From NCBI RefSeq assembly GCF_945956965.1, contig NZ_CAMFJS010000017.1:65644-105174 (forward strand): 39,531 bases of DNA, read 5' to 3'. The notes beneath the pieces were generated by a model that saw nothing but the letters and a program-made list of their open reading frames with translations, did no database searches and was not told where the DNA came from. Below are positions 8,906 through 17,602 of this stretch, piece after piece. The first letter of the stretch is position 1, and each line of letters starts with the position of its first letter. Made by a program: the position numbers and the translations under genes. This DNA is from an uncultured Roseateles sp. (GTDB lineage Bacteria; Pseudomonadota; Gammaproteobacteria; Burkholderiales; Burkholderiaceae_C).

Positions 8906-9331
8906 CTAGCCGTAGGCTCCGCTCTGCATCCGAGCAACAACGACGGAGACCAGAGCTTGGCCATCAAAGGTGTCCATCAGTTCCATGGGGCGGAGCCAAC
9001 CTAGCGCCGGAACTGGGCGATTGAGCCAAGCGGCAGTCCACTCCGCCGCGTTGAATCCTGCAGCGTTCCCAGATTCCTCGACCATCACTTGCACTTGGCC
9101 GATCAGGCTACCAATTCCAAGCACTCGGGAGCTTTCTTCAATGGACAAGGGCTTGTTTTGGCGCACTTTGCGATTGACGGCGGCGCGTGACAGCCCAAGC
9201 ATCCTTACGAGGTGCGCCTCGGGAACTGCCATGCGCTTTGCAATGACGCGAACTGTCTTGGCGGACATGCCTTTCTTGACTAGCAAGACGCGATCAGCTG
9301 GCGCGGTCCGGAACATGTGCGCAAAGTTCAT
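8906..9331 (-). CDS. Orphan Xre/MbcA/ParS-family antitoxin
   Basis: The 141-residue product from the ATG at 9331 has a helix-turn-helix (about 22-75; LVRMLGLSRAAVNRKV and the ELSIEES-like LSIEESSRVLGI) followed by the toxin-binding domain formerly DUF2384. The end of that domain, AWLNRPVPALGWLRPMELMDT, matches the family pattern ALGG-TP-ELLDT. These proteins normally neutralise a RES-domain toxin encoded immediately downstream. Here downstream is 359 bp of unassigned sequence and then the hybrid kinase, so the toxin is missing. An upstream extension to 9409 is open but unlike the family. It may be a relic, or a stand-alone regulator or anti-toxin. Confidence 0.82.
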   Translation of the reverse strand: MNFAHMFRTAPADRVLLVKKGMSAKTVRVIAKRMAVPEAHLVRMLGLSRAAVNRKVRQNKPLSIEESSRVLGIGSLIGQVQVMVEESGNAAGFNAAEWTAAWLNRPVPALGWLRPMELMDTFDGQALVSVVVARMQSGAYG

Positions 9332-9837
9332 AGTTAGCACCCAAACGCCCACGGGTGAGGGCAGCAAGAAAGTGCAGGCGTAACGAGCAGCCAGCGCTGC
9401 TTGGATCAATCAATATACGCGACGGGGCCAGAACCTGCCAAGAATTCAAGCGGATGCCTTCAATCAGGCCGTTCAGCAGCGCCCCTGGTCGGACCAGGCT
9501 AAATTTTCCGGGGGCGGCCGTCATTGTCGGTGTGGACGCAAGGCCAGGTTCGTAGAGCCATGAGCAAAGGTAGAGGCTCTATGCCCAGTTGGCTGGTTCG
9601 ATCGTTTGACTACGAGGGCAAAGACCTGAAACAGGCGATCACACCTTGCTGGCAAATTGAGCGTGCGCCGCAGAGCACTGAAGTGAGATTTTTGATGAAG
9701 GCCAGTTTGCTGGGAATTGCAAATGAGGGAGCATTGAGGTTACACAATCTCAAACCAAATAGGCCCCAATAGGGACTCGACATGGCCAAGATCACGTCAA
9801 GACTCGGCATGGTCGACATAAGCTGGGAGGCTTAAAA
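9332..9837. other. Gene-poor stretch
   Basis: About 500 bp without a supported gene. A plus-strand frame at 9524-9772 (TTG start, 82 aa) has no recognisable domain, no good ribosome binding site and probably is not a gene. The stretch may be debris from the rearrangements suggested by the neighbouring MocR fragment and orphan antitoxin. Confidence 0.4.
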
Positions 9838-10212
9838 GTGACCTTGCCACATGAACGTATGCGTGCCTTGCGCTGGGGTGCCGAATTGCTGCCTATGATC
9901 GAAAACGATGGCTCTGTGCCCACTCAGTTTGGGGAACGGGCTGCGTTGCTCCGGCGCAAATACCCGGAGCCTTTGCGGTTGCTTGAACTCGTGCAAGGGG
10001 ACGCGCCGGCTATGCCTTTGGCTTGGGCCGAAGCCATCGACGACGCGCGTCAGTTGTTCTTGGATTTGGCGCGAACCGGTATGGGTAGCGAAGACCTTCG
10101 TAGCCACCTTTATTACACTCGGCGGCATTTTGCGGAGCCAGCCTTGCTGCGTTTGTGGACCCAAGCCAGGCATGGCATCACGGTACAGCACTGGTTGAGG
10201 CCCGAACTGTGA
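9838..10212 (+). CDS. BPSL0761-family small protein
   Basis: The 124-residue protein starts at a GTG with GGGAGG 8 nt upstream. Its opening, MTLPHERMRALRWGAELL, followed by ARRLLR-like AALLRRKYPEPLRLLEL, matches the pattern of the small BPSL0761 family of betaproteobacteria (MTMPxERTRAVLxARxFL...LRHYPxPxDL). No function is known to me for the family. The usual core is followed here by an extra C-terminal part, including MGSEDLRSHLYYTRRHF, that I do not recognise. Its stop codon abuts the MocR fragment. Confidence 0.65.
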   Translation: MTLPHERMRALRWGAELLPMIENDGSVPTQFGERAALLRRKYPEPLRLLELVQGDAPAMPLAWAEAIDDARQLFLDLARTGMGSEDLRSHLYYTRRHFAEPALLRLWTQARHGITVQHWLRPEL

Positions 10213-10580
10213 GTCGCAACTGGCCATGGCGGCCAACCTAGAGACAGGCGGATTTGACCGGCAGTTGCGCCAGATGCGTCTGCGCCTGCAGGACAACGCC
10301 AGTAAGGCTATGCAATGCACTTCCCGCTACTTTCCAAAAGGCAGCAAAGTCCCACGACCGCCAAGGCGGCTGTTTTTTATGGGTGGCGCTACCACCTGAC
10401 TTCGATGCACTGGCTTTGCATCGATGGGCGGCAGACGCAGGGATTGGCGTGGCGCCTGGTCAGTTGATTTCTGCTGACCAACGCTTTCATCATGACCGGC
10501 GATTGAACTTCGGGTGCTACAACGGTGGTGAATTGGCGAATGCACTTCAACAGCTTGGTGCTTTGCTTATGTCGCCTTAA
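10205..10580 (+). pseudogene. C-terminal remnant of a MocR-type (GntR/aminotransferase) regulator, frameshifted
   Basis: Two overlapping frames together give the end of a MocR protein. The first frame (about 10205-10366) reads LETGGFDRQLRQMRLRLQ...YFPKGSKVPRP. The second (about 10366-10580) continues QGGCFLWVALPPDFDALAL...GIGVAPGQLISADQRF...RRLNFG. MocR family members read GGYDRHLRxLR...FPxGxxVxRPxGGxFLWVELP...GIxxAPGxLFS...LRLNYG, so the join is at the expected place and needs one extra base near 10365 (CCGCCAAGG). The winged-helix and PLP-lysine portions are absent. It begins where the BPSL0761-like gene ends, marking a recombination boundary. Confidence 0.78.
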
Positions 10581-10696
10581 GACGCACGAGCGCTAAACAT
10601 CGCGCAGGTCAGCCCTTTGCAACGATGCACAAAAGTCGCGACTCAGGTTCTCTGCACCGCAATGACGTGGCGCACCCGAGGGCCAAGCGCAAGTGC

Positions 10697-10737
10697 AAGC
10701 CCTTAGCTTGGCGTCATCCCCAAGGTGTTTAGGGCTT
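10697..10737 (-). terminator. Imperfect hairpin downstream of the giant operon
   Basis: AAGCCCT (10697-10703) pairs with AGGGCTT (10731-10737), with inner CTTGG/CCAAG pairing. It lies 37-77 bp past the stop of the last giant gene. No T-run follows on the minus strand, so termination is only a guess. Confidence 0.25.
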
Positions 10738-10773
10738 TGGCTTGATGCCGCAATCGCGGTGCTTCGCCATGGC

Positions 10774-12711
10774 TCAGTTGATGGCCGAGCGCTTTTTCAG
10801 GGTGTCGAAGCTCAGGCCGCTGTTGGATTCACCCGTGCCGGTGGTCTTGGCGCGGCCAATCCAGAGGTGCGCGCGGCCATCCCAGGTGCGTGCGTACTGA
10901 AAGCTCCGGGTTACGATAACGCCCGCGCGTGGCACTTCTTCTTCCTTCACATCCAGGCTGTCGGCGCCCAGCGCTAGACCCTTTGCCTCGGGGTTGACCT
11001 TGAGCAGGCGCCCGCGCGGGTGCATCACGAACATCTGGATGCCGTTTTCCTGCGAGCCTTCTTCAATGAAGTCCTTTTGTTTGCCCAGCAGTTCGATGAA
11101 GGCCTGATAGTTCTTGTCGGCGAGCAGTTCGGGCGCCAGGGAGTAGAAGCGCGCCATGCCGCCACGCTGCAGCGTCACACTGAAGTTGTTGGCGCCGCCA
11201 TGGCCTTTTGGCACCAGGGGAATCCAGTTGGCAGGCACATGGGTGGCCAGGCGGTAGACGAGTTGCGGGTCGTTGGGCGCCTCGGGCAGGCGTTGCCTGA
11301 AGGCTAAGTGGTCGGCTTCGAGCTTGCGGTCGAGTGGCTCGCCGCTGCTGCCTTGCACCCGCCGCTCAATCCCCCAGGCGAGGTTGGCCATTTCGTCGCG
11401 CACCAGCAGCAGCTCTTCGAGCGGCGCGCCTTCGAGCGTGCCGGTCAGGGTGTCGGTCAGGCAGAGCGTGTCGCTGACCTCAGCCGCGACCTTGCCGCGC
11501 GTGGCCAGTTCGAACATGCGCCACGGCGAGGCGGGCGGTGGCAGGCGTGCGTGGTCAGAAGGCTGGATGCTCGCCGACACGCCAAAGGTGTCGCGCACCA
11601 CGAAGCCGCTGAGGTCGTAGAGCGCGCCCACAGGCAGGTCAATGGGCAGCATGAACCAGTCGTTGCCATAGGCGAGGCCAAACTCGGTCATCACCATGCG
11701 CACAATGCTCGATGGCGAAGCCTCGATGCCCGCAAAGTTGACGCGCGCGTCTTCAAACTCCCAATAGCGGTCGGCCGGCATGCCGGGGTAGCGCACGGGC
11801 ACAGGCAAGGTCTGGCGGATTTGAATCAGCGGTTCAGGCGCAGGATCGGCACGTGGCGGGCCTTCGCCTTCGGCCACGAAGCTGTGCCAATCGACGCGGC
11901 CATCGGTGTACTCGTCGGCGCGCAGGGCCACGTCTTGCGCACGGCCCTTGGCGTAAAGTGAGAATGCGTACTCAAAGCGCTGCGCGCGCCAGCTGGGGTT
12001 GTTGGCGGCGCCTTCCACCACTAAGGTATCCAGCCAGGCCAACCAGACGCCCAGCACTTTCAGTGCGGCAGCCTCTTCGCCCGCTGGCGACAGCGCAGGC
12101 GGCAAGGCCACGAGCTGGCCATCGACATCGCGCCCGGGCGCCAAGGCGGCGGCTACCTTGTGCGCGCTGATGCTGCGCCCAGCCAACAAGAGGTGCCACT
12201 GCTGCCCATGCACATCGCTTTGCGGGTCTTCGGGCGGTGGCAGTTCCAATTCAAAGGCGGGCGCGCGCAAGGCGGCCACCAGGCCGGGCAGGGCGCTTGC
12301 GCGGGCACGGCGCAGCAGGTTCAAGCCCGCTTCGCCGTCCAGCCTTGGGTGCACGGCCAGGGCGGGTTCGGCCTCAACGCGCACTTCCACGGGCAGGCCA
12401 CCCTCAATCAAGGCCTCGGCATCGGCCAGTGTCGCGTCTGGGCCTGCCGCGAAGCGGTCAATCGGTGAAGCGTTGACGTCGAGGTCGGCGCTGACCGGCG
12501 TGCCGGCGTCTTCGCCGCGCAGTTCGTTGAACTGCCACTGGCGGCCCATCAGCCAGAGTGGGTCGGCCAGCGGGGCGGACAGCCCGTCGTCGAGCTGGGG
12601 TGAGATGGGCGAGGCTTCAATCCGCGAAAAGCCGGTGATGCTCGGCTTGACTGGCGCGATGACGGCCTGCAGGTTCAGCGCGAAAGAATCTTTGGGCAGG
12701 TAGTAAAGCAT
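10774..12711 (-). CDS. Uncharacterised giant-operon protein D (645 aa)
   Basis: The ATG at 12711 has GAAGGAAG about 7 nt upstream; the frame stays open to 13074 but that part overlaps gene C and is a shadow. The protein has no signal peptide or membrane span. Recognisable segments are DPLWLMGRQWQFNELRGED near residue 50, NDWFMLPIDLPVGALYDLSG and FVVRDTFGV in the middle, RDEMANLAWGIERRVQG, and YRLATHVPANWIPLVPKGH toward the end. I have the impression of similar blocks (LWLLARQWQxGEFxGEDAGSP; NDWFxxPLxLPxGS) in unannotated proteins of other phyla, but I know of no assigned function. No catalytic signature is evident. It is the last gene of the four-gene block, 13 bp after gene C. Confidence 0.85.
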   Translation of the reverse strand: MLYYLPKDSFALNLQAVIAPVKPSITGFSRIEASPISPQLDDGLSAPLADPLWLMGRQWQFNELRGEDAGTPVSADLDVNASPIDRFAAGPDATLADAEALIEGGLPVEVRVEAEPALAVHPRLDGEAGLNLLRRARASALPGLVAALRAPAFELELPPPEDPQSDVHGQQWHLLLAGRSISAHKVAAALAPGRDVDGQLVALPPALSPAGEEAAALKVLGVWLAWLDTLVVEGAANNPSWRAQRFEYAFSLYAKGRAQDVALRADEYTDGRVDWHSFVAEGEGPPRADPAPEPLIQIRQTLPVPVRYPGMPADRYWEFEDARVNFAGIEASPSSIVRMVMTEFGLAYGNDWFMLPIDLPVGALYDLSGFVVRDTFGVSASIQPSDHARLPPPASPWRMFELATRGKVAAEVSDTLCLTDTLTGTLEGAPLEELLLVRDEMANLAWGIERRVQGSSGEPLDRKLEADHLAFRQRLPEAPNDPQLVYRLATHVPANWIPLVPKGHGGANNFSVTLQRGGMARFYSLAPELLADKNYQAFIELLGKQKDFIEEGSQENGIQMFVMHPRGRLLKVNPEAKGLALGADSLDVKEEEVPRAGVIVTRSFQYARTWDGRAHLWIGRAKTTGTGESNSGLSFDTLKKRSAIN

Positions 12712-12724
12712 GTGTAGGCTTCCT

Positions 12725-15700
12725 TCAGATCTTGCCCAGCGCCACCACGGCACCGCTTTGGCGTGCGAACTTGCTGGCCATCTGCCACAGCTCGACGCTG
12801 GGAATCTCGGCGCCAAAGTGCTGCGGCAGAAAGTTGCCGGGTAGCACGGCGCCGAGCCCATTGACGAGGTCTTTGGGCCGCACGCAGCGCAGTTGCGCGA
12901 GGTCGAAGGCCTCGTGCACGGTGGCCAGCACGTCGTCGAAGGTCCAGTGCGTCTGGCCCAGGCGCGGGGGGACAGCCAGCAGCACCGATTGCGGCGGACG
13001 GGCGCCCGGCGCGTCGTAGTGAAATGCCACAGCGGTGGTCTGGATGCGGTCGGGGATGACCTCCTGCCACTCATCGATCTGCAAGCCGGCCAGCGGGGTG
13101 TCGGCGCTCAGGCCCAGCAGCGCATCGGCGCCAGCAGCAACCACGGCCAACTGTGGCACGAGGTTTCGGATGCTCGGAGCTCTGCCATCGGGGCCAGGCG
13201 GCGGCACCCAGGCCTCAGGCCGCGCGGCCCAGGCCTTGCCACTCACATGGGGCAACTGCCACACGGCCAGGGTGTCGGCCAGGCTGTCTTCATGCAGGGC
13301 TTCGTGGGCGGTGAGGGCGGCATCTAGGCGGTCAGCCCCTTCGCGCACCCGCGCCAGCTTGGGCAGCCAGCCCGCCACCATGAAGGGATCACTGCCGATC
13401 AAGGCTGAACGGTCCGCAAGTGAAGCTGCCACTGAGTTGGAATATGGGCCGAGCGTGAAGGTGGTGAGCACCGGGAAGTGCTTGCCAAACACGAGCTTGA
13501 TGCGGTCGATAGCAATGCCGATTGATTCAGGCAACGTGGGCGCGCGCAACACAGGCGGTGGCGGTGGATCGGGCAAGGGCTCGGCTGCCGCCAGGGTTGG
13601 CAGCAGGCGCAAGGCGGCGGTCTGGCGTTCGGCGATTTCAAGCAACACGCGCTCTCGGCGTTGGAGGTGATCCTTGTGCCAGATGGCCAGGTGCTCGGTG
13701 TTGGCCCCTAAGGGCACAGGCTCGGGCTCGGCTTCGCGCAAACCGAAAGGCCAGCAGGCGCGCAAGGCGATGGTGATGGCCTCGTCGTCGGGCGCGGCTT
13801 GCAGCGCCACGCGGGCGTTTTCAAGCAGGCCCAATGCGGCTTCACCACGCGCCACGATCTCGGGGGCATCCACGCCGGCATATTCACCCGCACTGATCGC
13901 TTGCGCTTCTTCAATCTCGTCCTGGGGCACCACCAAGTCATGGCGGGTGAGTGAACGCACGCCCGCGATCAGTTCTCGCAAGGTGGTGGCCAGGGCTTCG
14001 AACTCGGCCAAACCGGGTGGCTCGCCCTCGCCATTGCGCTGCAGGATGTCTAGCCTCAAGCCTGGCTCAGCAGGTAGCGCACGTTCGAAGGCCTCGACCA
14101 GCCAGCGGCGCAACGGTGTGGTCATGGGGCCGCCATCGTCGGCTTGGGCGGCCACACCCAGCACCAATGAGAGCGCGCCGCGTTGCAGGTCGGTGGGCCT
14201 GAGCAGAACCTCGCCGTCCAGCGCATCATTGCGCACCTTCAGGGCCTTGAAGGCAAAACGGGAGGGGTCGCCCAGCTGTTGCGCGAGCCAGGCGTCCAGG
14301 CGCGGCTCGATCTGGCTGCGCGGGTCTTGGGCGGCGGCGGCCTGCCATGCTTCGAAGGCGTAGCCGCCCTGGCAAAGCAGCACCAATCGCTGGGCATAGG
14401 ACACGCCCGAGCGAGCCGTTTTCGTCACCTGCGGCGAGATCGGGGTCGCGTGGGCATCGAGCATGGCAGCGGCGGCAGCCGAGCGCTCCAGATTGTTTTG
14501 CGCGAGTTGGTAGACGCTCTCGGCCACCATCACGTCGCTCACCGCGTCCCAGGTCTGGGCCAACTCATTCAGCAGGGCCGTGACCATGGGCCCGTCGGGC
14601 GCTGCGACCGAGGCGAGCACCGTGGCCGCCGGGCCCACGCGCCAGGCATCAAGGAGGGCCAGGCCATCGACCACATCGCGCGCTGAAATGCTTTGCTTGG
14701 GCTCGGGGCCGAGGTCCTTGCTGTCCGGGCGCATGGGATAGCGCAGGCGGAAGTCGAGAATGTACTTGGCGCCGGCGAAGTCCTTGGTGTCGCGCAGCGC
14801 GCGCTCGAAGCGGTAGCCCAGCAAGGCGGCGGGGCTTTGGCCCCGCCCCACGCCTTCGATCAGGCCGCGCGCCTGTTGCACGCGGGCCGAGCTGAGGTCG
14901 ATGTTGAAGGCCTCGCCGCCGCGCTCCACATTGGCCAAAAAGCCGCTGCGCAGCATGGCCGCCGCCGCAGCCTGTGTGAGCGAAGGCGCGTGGGTGTAGC
15001 CCAGGCTGTCGCCTTGCGTGTCGCGGTGCAGGTCTTCCACAAAGCCATAGGCGCCAATGTGCAGGCCAGCCGCCTGCCCGGCTTTGGCTCGGCGCTCGCG
15101 CACGGCTTCAAGCCGCTTGCTGGCCAGGCCGGTGATCCAAGCGTCAAGCCGGTACGAGAAGGTGTCGAGCGTGAGGCGAAAGGCGGTGTCGAGTTGGCCC
15201 ACATTGAGTGGCGCCAAATAGAGAAGGCTGGCCTTGATGCTGCCGAGGTCGCGCCAGGTGAAGGGCAGCAACTCGCCGTATTGGCTGAACACCGACGCGA
15301 CCGAGTAGGCCGCCACAGCCTGATCGAATGCTGGCGCGGCCGCCACCGAGGCCGACAGGTGGGCCTCGACTGTAAGACTGCCGGTGACCGCTGGGATCTT
15401 TATGCTGGCCAACGCCCTTGAATTGGCTACTTCAAGGAAGGCGCTGGGCGCGCTGCTCGGCGCGATATTGACAAAGGCCGGCGTGGCGCGTGAGAGCGCC
15501 AGGCTGGTGTAGGACGCGGCATGGGTGCTGTTACGCAAGACCTGGTCGACGAGGCGAAAGCCGCTCTTGTCGAGCTCTTCTTCGGCAGAGAAGGCCAGCA
15601 TGGCTTCGAGCAGCGAGTCACCATTCTGATGCGTGGACAGCTGCGCCTTGGCTTGGTTGCCCTGGTCGAGTGCGCCGAGAATCTGCGCGATATAGGGTGG

Positions 15701-17566
15701 GTCGAGGGGTTCGGAGGGCGCGCGTGGATTCTTCTTATCCGCGGGGGCGGCCTGCACCCAGGGCACATAGCCCAGGTCGTGCGCCTGCACATCATGCACC
15801 ACCGTTTCAATCTGCAGCTGAACGGTTTGTTGAATGCCAAAGGCTTTGAGAAGGTTGAACACGATGGGCGACTTGGCGCTCGTTTGTACCTGGCCGTATT
15901 GGTCGGAGATGCCGCTGAGCTTGACCGCCATGTTCGGGTTCTCCATATTGCGGAACTGGCTCGTCACCGACCAGGGCCCGCTCTGGATGAGTTCGCGCAC
16001 GTCGGCCAACTGGCCGCCATCCACCCGCGGCACGGTGCCCAGGGCCTGGCGCCATGAGGGCCGCAAATGGCTCAGCACTTTGGCAACGCCGATTTCGGCT
16101 TCGCCCTCAGGCACAAAGTTCGCAGTCACCGGCAGCACCCCGTAAGGTTGCTTGCCAATGCGCAACAGCGGCAGCGGTCCGCCCGGGCGCACCCAAGCCA
16201 CGGCGAACTGCCGCGCCACGTTGATGGCGCGGTCGGTCACATACTCGGTGTTCACAATGGGCACGTTCCACAATTCGTCGAGGTAGCGCCCGAAGGTGCC
16301 GCGCCACAGCGCATTGATCATGTGCATTTGCGTGCGCTGCTCGGCCAGTTCGGCGCCGGGCACCATGGTGGGCAGCAAGGCCTGGCCCTTGAGGCCCAGG
16401 GCGTGCTGCAGCAAGTCGTAGGCGTCTGTCGAGCCCGAGGCGGGCACGGGCTGCTCATCGGTGGGCAAGGGCGGCACCACGCCGCTATTGAGTGCCGAGG
16501 CGCCACGGCCCGTGTTATTGGTGGCCGTGCCCAGTGGCAAGAAGGCCATGCCGTTGCTTTGGGCATGGGCTTCAAGCAGGTCTTCAAGCGCATCGGCGCC
16601 GGAAGATGCGTCCAGCGTCCAGTCCACACCGAGCACCACGAGGCGCTCCAAGGGTGAGCCGAAGGCAAAGGGCTGCGGGTCATGGCGCTCGGCGAGCCGC
16701 TTGCGCACATGGTCGTGCGTGACCTGAATGGCCATGCCAGCCTCGATGGCGGCGTTGAAGTCGAACATCCAGGCGCGCTCCTTCCCGAACAGGGCGCCCT
16801 GCGCTTCGTCTTTCTTGGCGAGCGCGGGGTCCAGCTCAGGGCTCATCGGCAAGATGTCGGGCACATTGCGGTCGGCCCAGACGCGAAACACCTCACGCCG
16901 CCCGGCCGCATAGCCCACGGCGCAGAAGCGGTCGGGCAGCAGCATCGCGTAGGTCTGGCGCGACAGCGCGCTGACGGCCTGCACCTCGTCGGGGTTGGCG
17001 GGGTCGGTGGCCCGCACCACGAACTGTGCACGCGCAGCGCGGTAGGCGGCCACCATGCGTCGCCACACGGCCTCTTCGCCGCCTTCGCCTTGCGCTACCG
17101 CAGCCCAATATTCCAGGCCTGCACGGCGCTCGGGTTCGGTGAGGCCGCGCACATGGCGCATCACATGAATGGTGTCAGGATAGATGCGGATCGCCAGGCG
17201 CTGGCCGGCGTCGAGGTAGCGGGTTTCGATTCGCAAGGGCAGCAGGGCAATGGGCACCTCGCCTTCGAGCGCTTGCACCATGTCGGCCAGATCGCCGTTG
17301 CCCAGCAGGCGGTCTGATTGGGTGCGGATGGCGTCGATGAGCTGCTGGCGCCCGCCATGGGCCACTTTGAGTGCGGCATCACTGGCGACGGCCGCTGCTT
17401 TCAGCGCGTCAACGCGGTGTGCGGCATCCCCCTGCGCCAGGGCCTGTGCCAGTTGGGCACGGTGGAGCGCCGCCTCAACCCGCGCGGCTTCGATCTGACT
17501 TTGGGTGCCGGCCAGGGCCTTGCGCAATTCAGTAATGGGGCCACGGTCGATGGGCAGCAAGGGCAT
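12725..17566 (-). CDS. Uncharacterised giant-operon protein C (1613 aa)
   Basis: Starts at the ATG at 17566 with GGAG 6 nt upstream. The first about 80 residues are helical and Ala/Gln-rich, probably coiled coil. Then come blocks with a conserved look: LLPLRIETRYLDAG and IYPDTIHVMRHVRGLTE (about 105-145), LLPDRFCAVGYAAGRRE, NGMAFLPLGTATNNT, and LLRIGKQPYGVLPVT (about 470). The C-terminal half is Ala/Leu-rich and mostly helical with scattered WD/LD motifs. No signal peptide, transmembrane segment, nucleotide-binding loop or protease triad is visible. The combination of PVRxETR, GTPTNNT and QPYGxLPV-like motifs recalls unannotated actinobacterial and myxobacterial proteins, an impression that needs a profile search. 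Thirty-six base pairs separate it from gene B. Confidence 0.85.
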   Translation of the reverse strand: MPLLPIDRGPITELRKALAGTQSQIEAARVEAALHRAQLAQALAQGDAAHRVDALKAAAVASDAALKVAHGGRQQLIDAIRTQSDRLLGNGDLADMVQALEGEVPIALLPLRIETRYLDAGQRLAIRIYPDTIHVMRHVRGLTEPERRAGLEYWAAVAQGEGGEEAVWRRMVAAYRAARAQFVVRATDPANPDEVQAVSALSRQTYAMLLPDRFCAVGYAAGRREVFRVWADRNVPDILPMSPELDPALAKKDEAQGALFGKERAWMFDFNAAIEAGMAIQVTHDHVRKRLAERHDPQPFAFGSPLERLVVLGVDWTLDASSGADALEDLLEAHAQSNGMAFLPLGTATNNTGRGASALNSGVVPPLPTDEQPVPASGSTDAYDLLQHALGLKGQALLPTMVPGAELAEQRTQMHMINALWRGTFGRYLDELWNVPIVNTEYVTDRAINVARQFAVAWVRPGGPLPLLRIGKQPYGVLPVTANFVPEGEAEIGVAKVLSHLRPSWRQALGTVPRVDGGQLADVRELIQSGPWSVTSQFRNMENPNMAVKLSGISDQYGQVQTSAKSPIVFNLLKAFGIQQTVQLQIETVVHDVQAHDLGYVPWVQAAPADKKNPRAPSEPLDPPYIAQILGALDQGNQAKAQLSTHQNGDSLLEAMLAFSAEEELDKSGFRLVDQVLRNSTHAASYTSLALSRATPAFVNIAPSSAPSAFLEVANSRALASIKIPAVTGSLTVEAHLSASVAAAPAFDQAVAAYSVASVFSQYGELLPFTWRDLGSIKASLLYLAPLNVGQLDTAFRLTLDTFSYRLDAWITGLASKRLEAVRERRAKAGQAAGLHIGAYGFVEDLHRDTQGDSLGYTHAPSLTQAAAAAMLRSGFLANVERGGEAFNIDLSSARVQQARGLIEGVGRGQSPAALLGYRFERALRDTKDFAGAKYILDFRLRYPMRPDSKDLGPEPKQSISARDVVDGLALLDAWRVGPAATVLASVAAPDGPMVTALLNELAQTWDAVSDVMVAESVYQLAQNNLERSAAAAAMLDAHATPISPQVTKTARSGVSYAQRLVLLCQGGYAFEAWQAAAAQDPRSQIEPRLDAWLAQQLGDPSRFAFKALKVRNDALDGEVLLRPTDLQRGALSLVLGVAAQADDGGPMTTPLRRWLVEAFERALPAEPGLRLDILQRNGEGEPPGLAEFEALATTLRELIAGVRSLTRHDLVVPQDEIEEAQAISAGEYAGVDAPEIVARGEAALGLLENARVALQAAPDDEAITIALRACWPFGLREAEPEPVPLGANTEHLAIWHKDHLQRRERVLLEIAERQTAALRLLPTLAAAEPLPDPPPPPVLRAPTLPESIGIAIDRIKLVFGKHFPVLTTFTLGPYSNSVAASLADRSALIGSDPFMVAGWLPKLARVREGADRLDAALTAHEALHEDSLADTLAVWQLPHVSGKAWAARPEAWVPPPGPDGRAPSIRNLVPQLAVVAAGADALLGLSADTPLAGLQIDEWQEVIPDRIQTTAVAFHYDAPGARPPQSVLLAVPPRLGQTHWTFDDVLATVHEAFDLAQLRCVRPKDLVNGLGAVLPGNFLPQHFGAEIPSVELWQMASKFARQSGAVVALGKI

Positions 17567-17602
17567 GGGGATCTCCGATTTCTGGGGCTGGTGAGGCTGC
17601 GT

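Noticed and set aside
9524-9772. 82-codon plus-strand frame considered as a small gene or transposase scrap
   Set aside because: TTG start without a ribosome binding site and no recognisable family.
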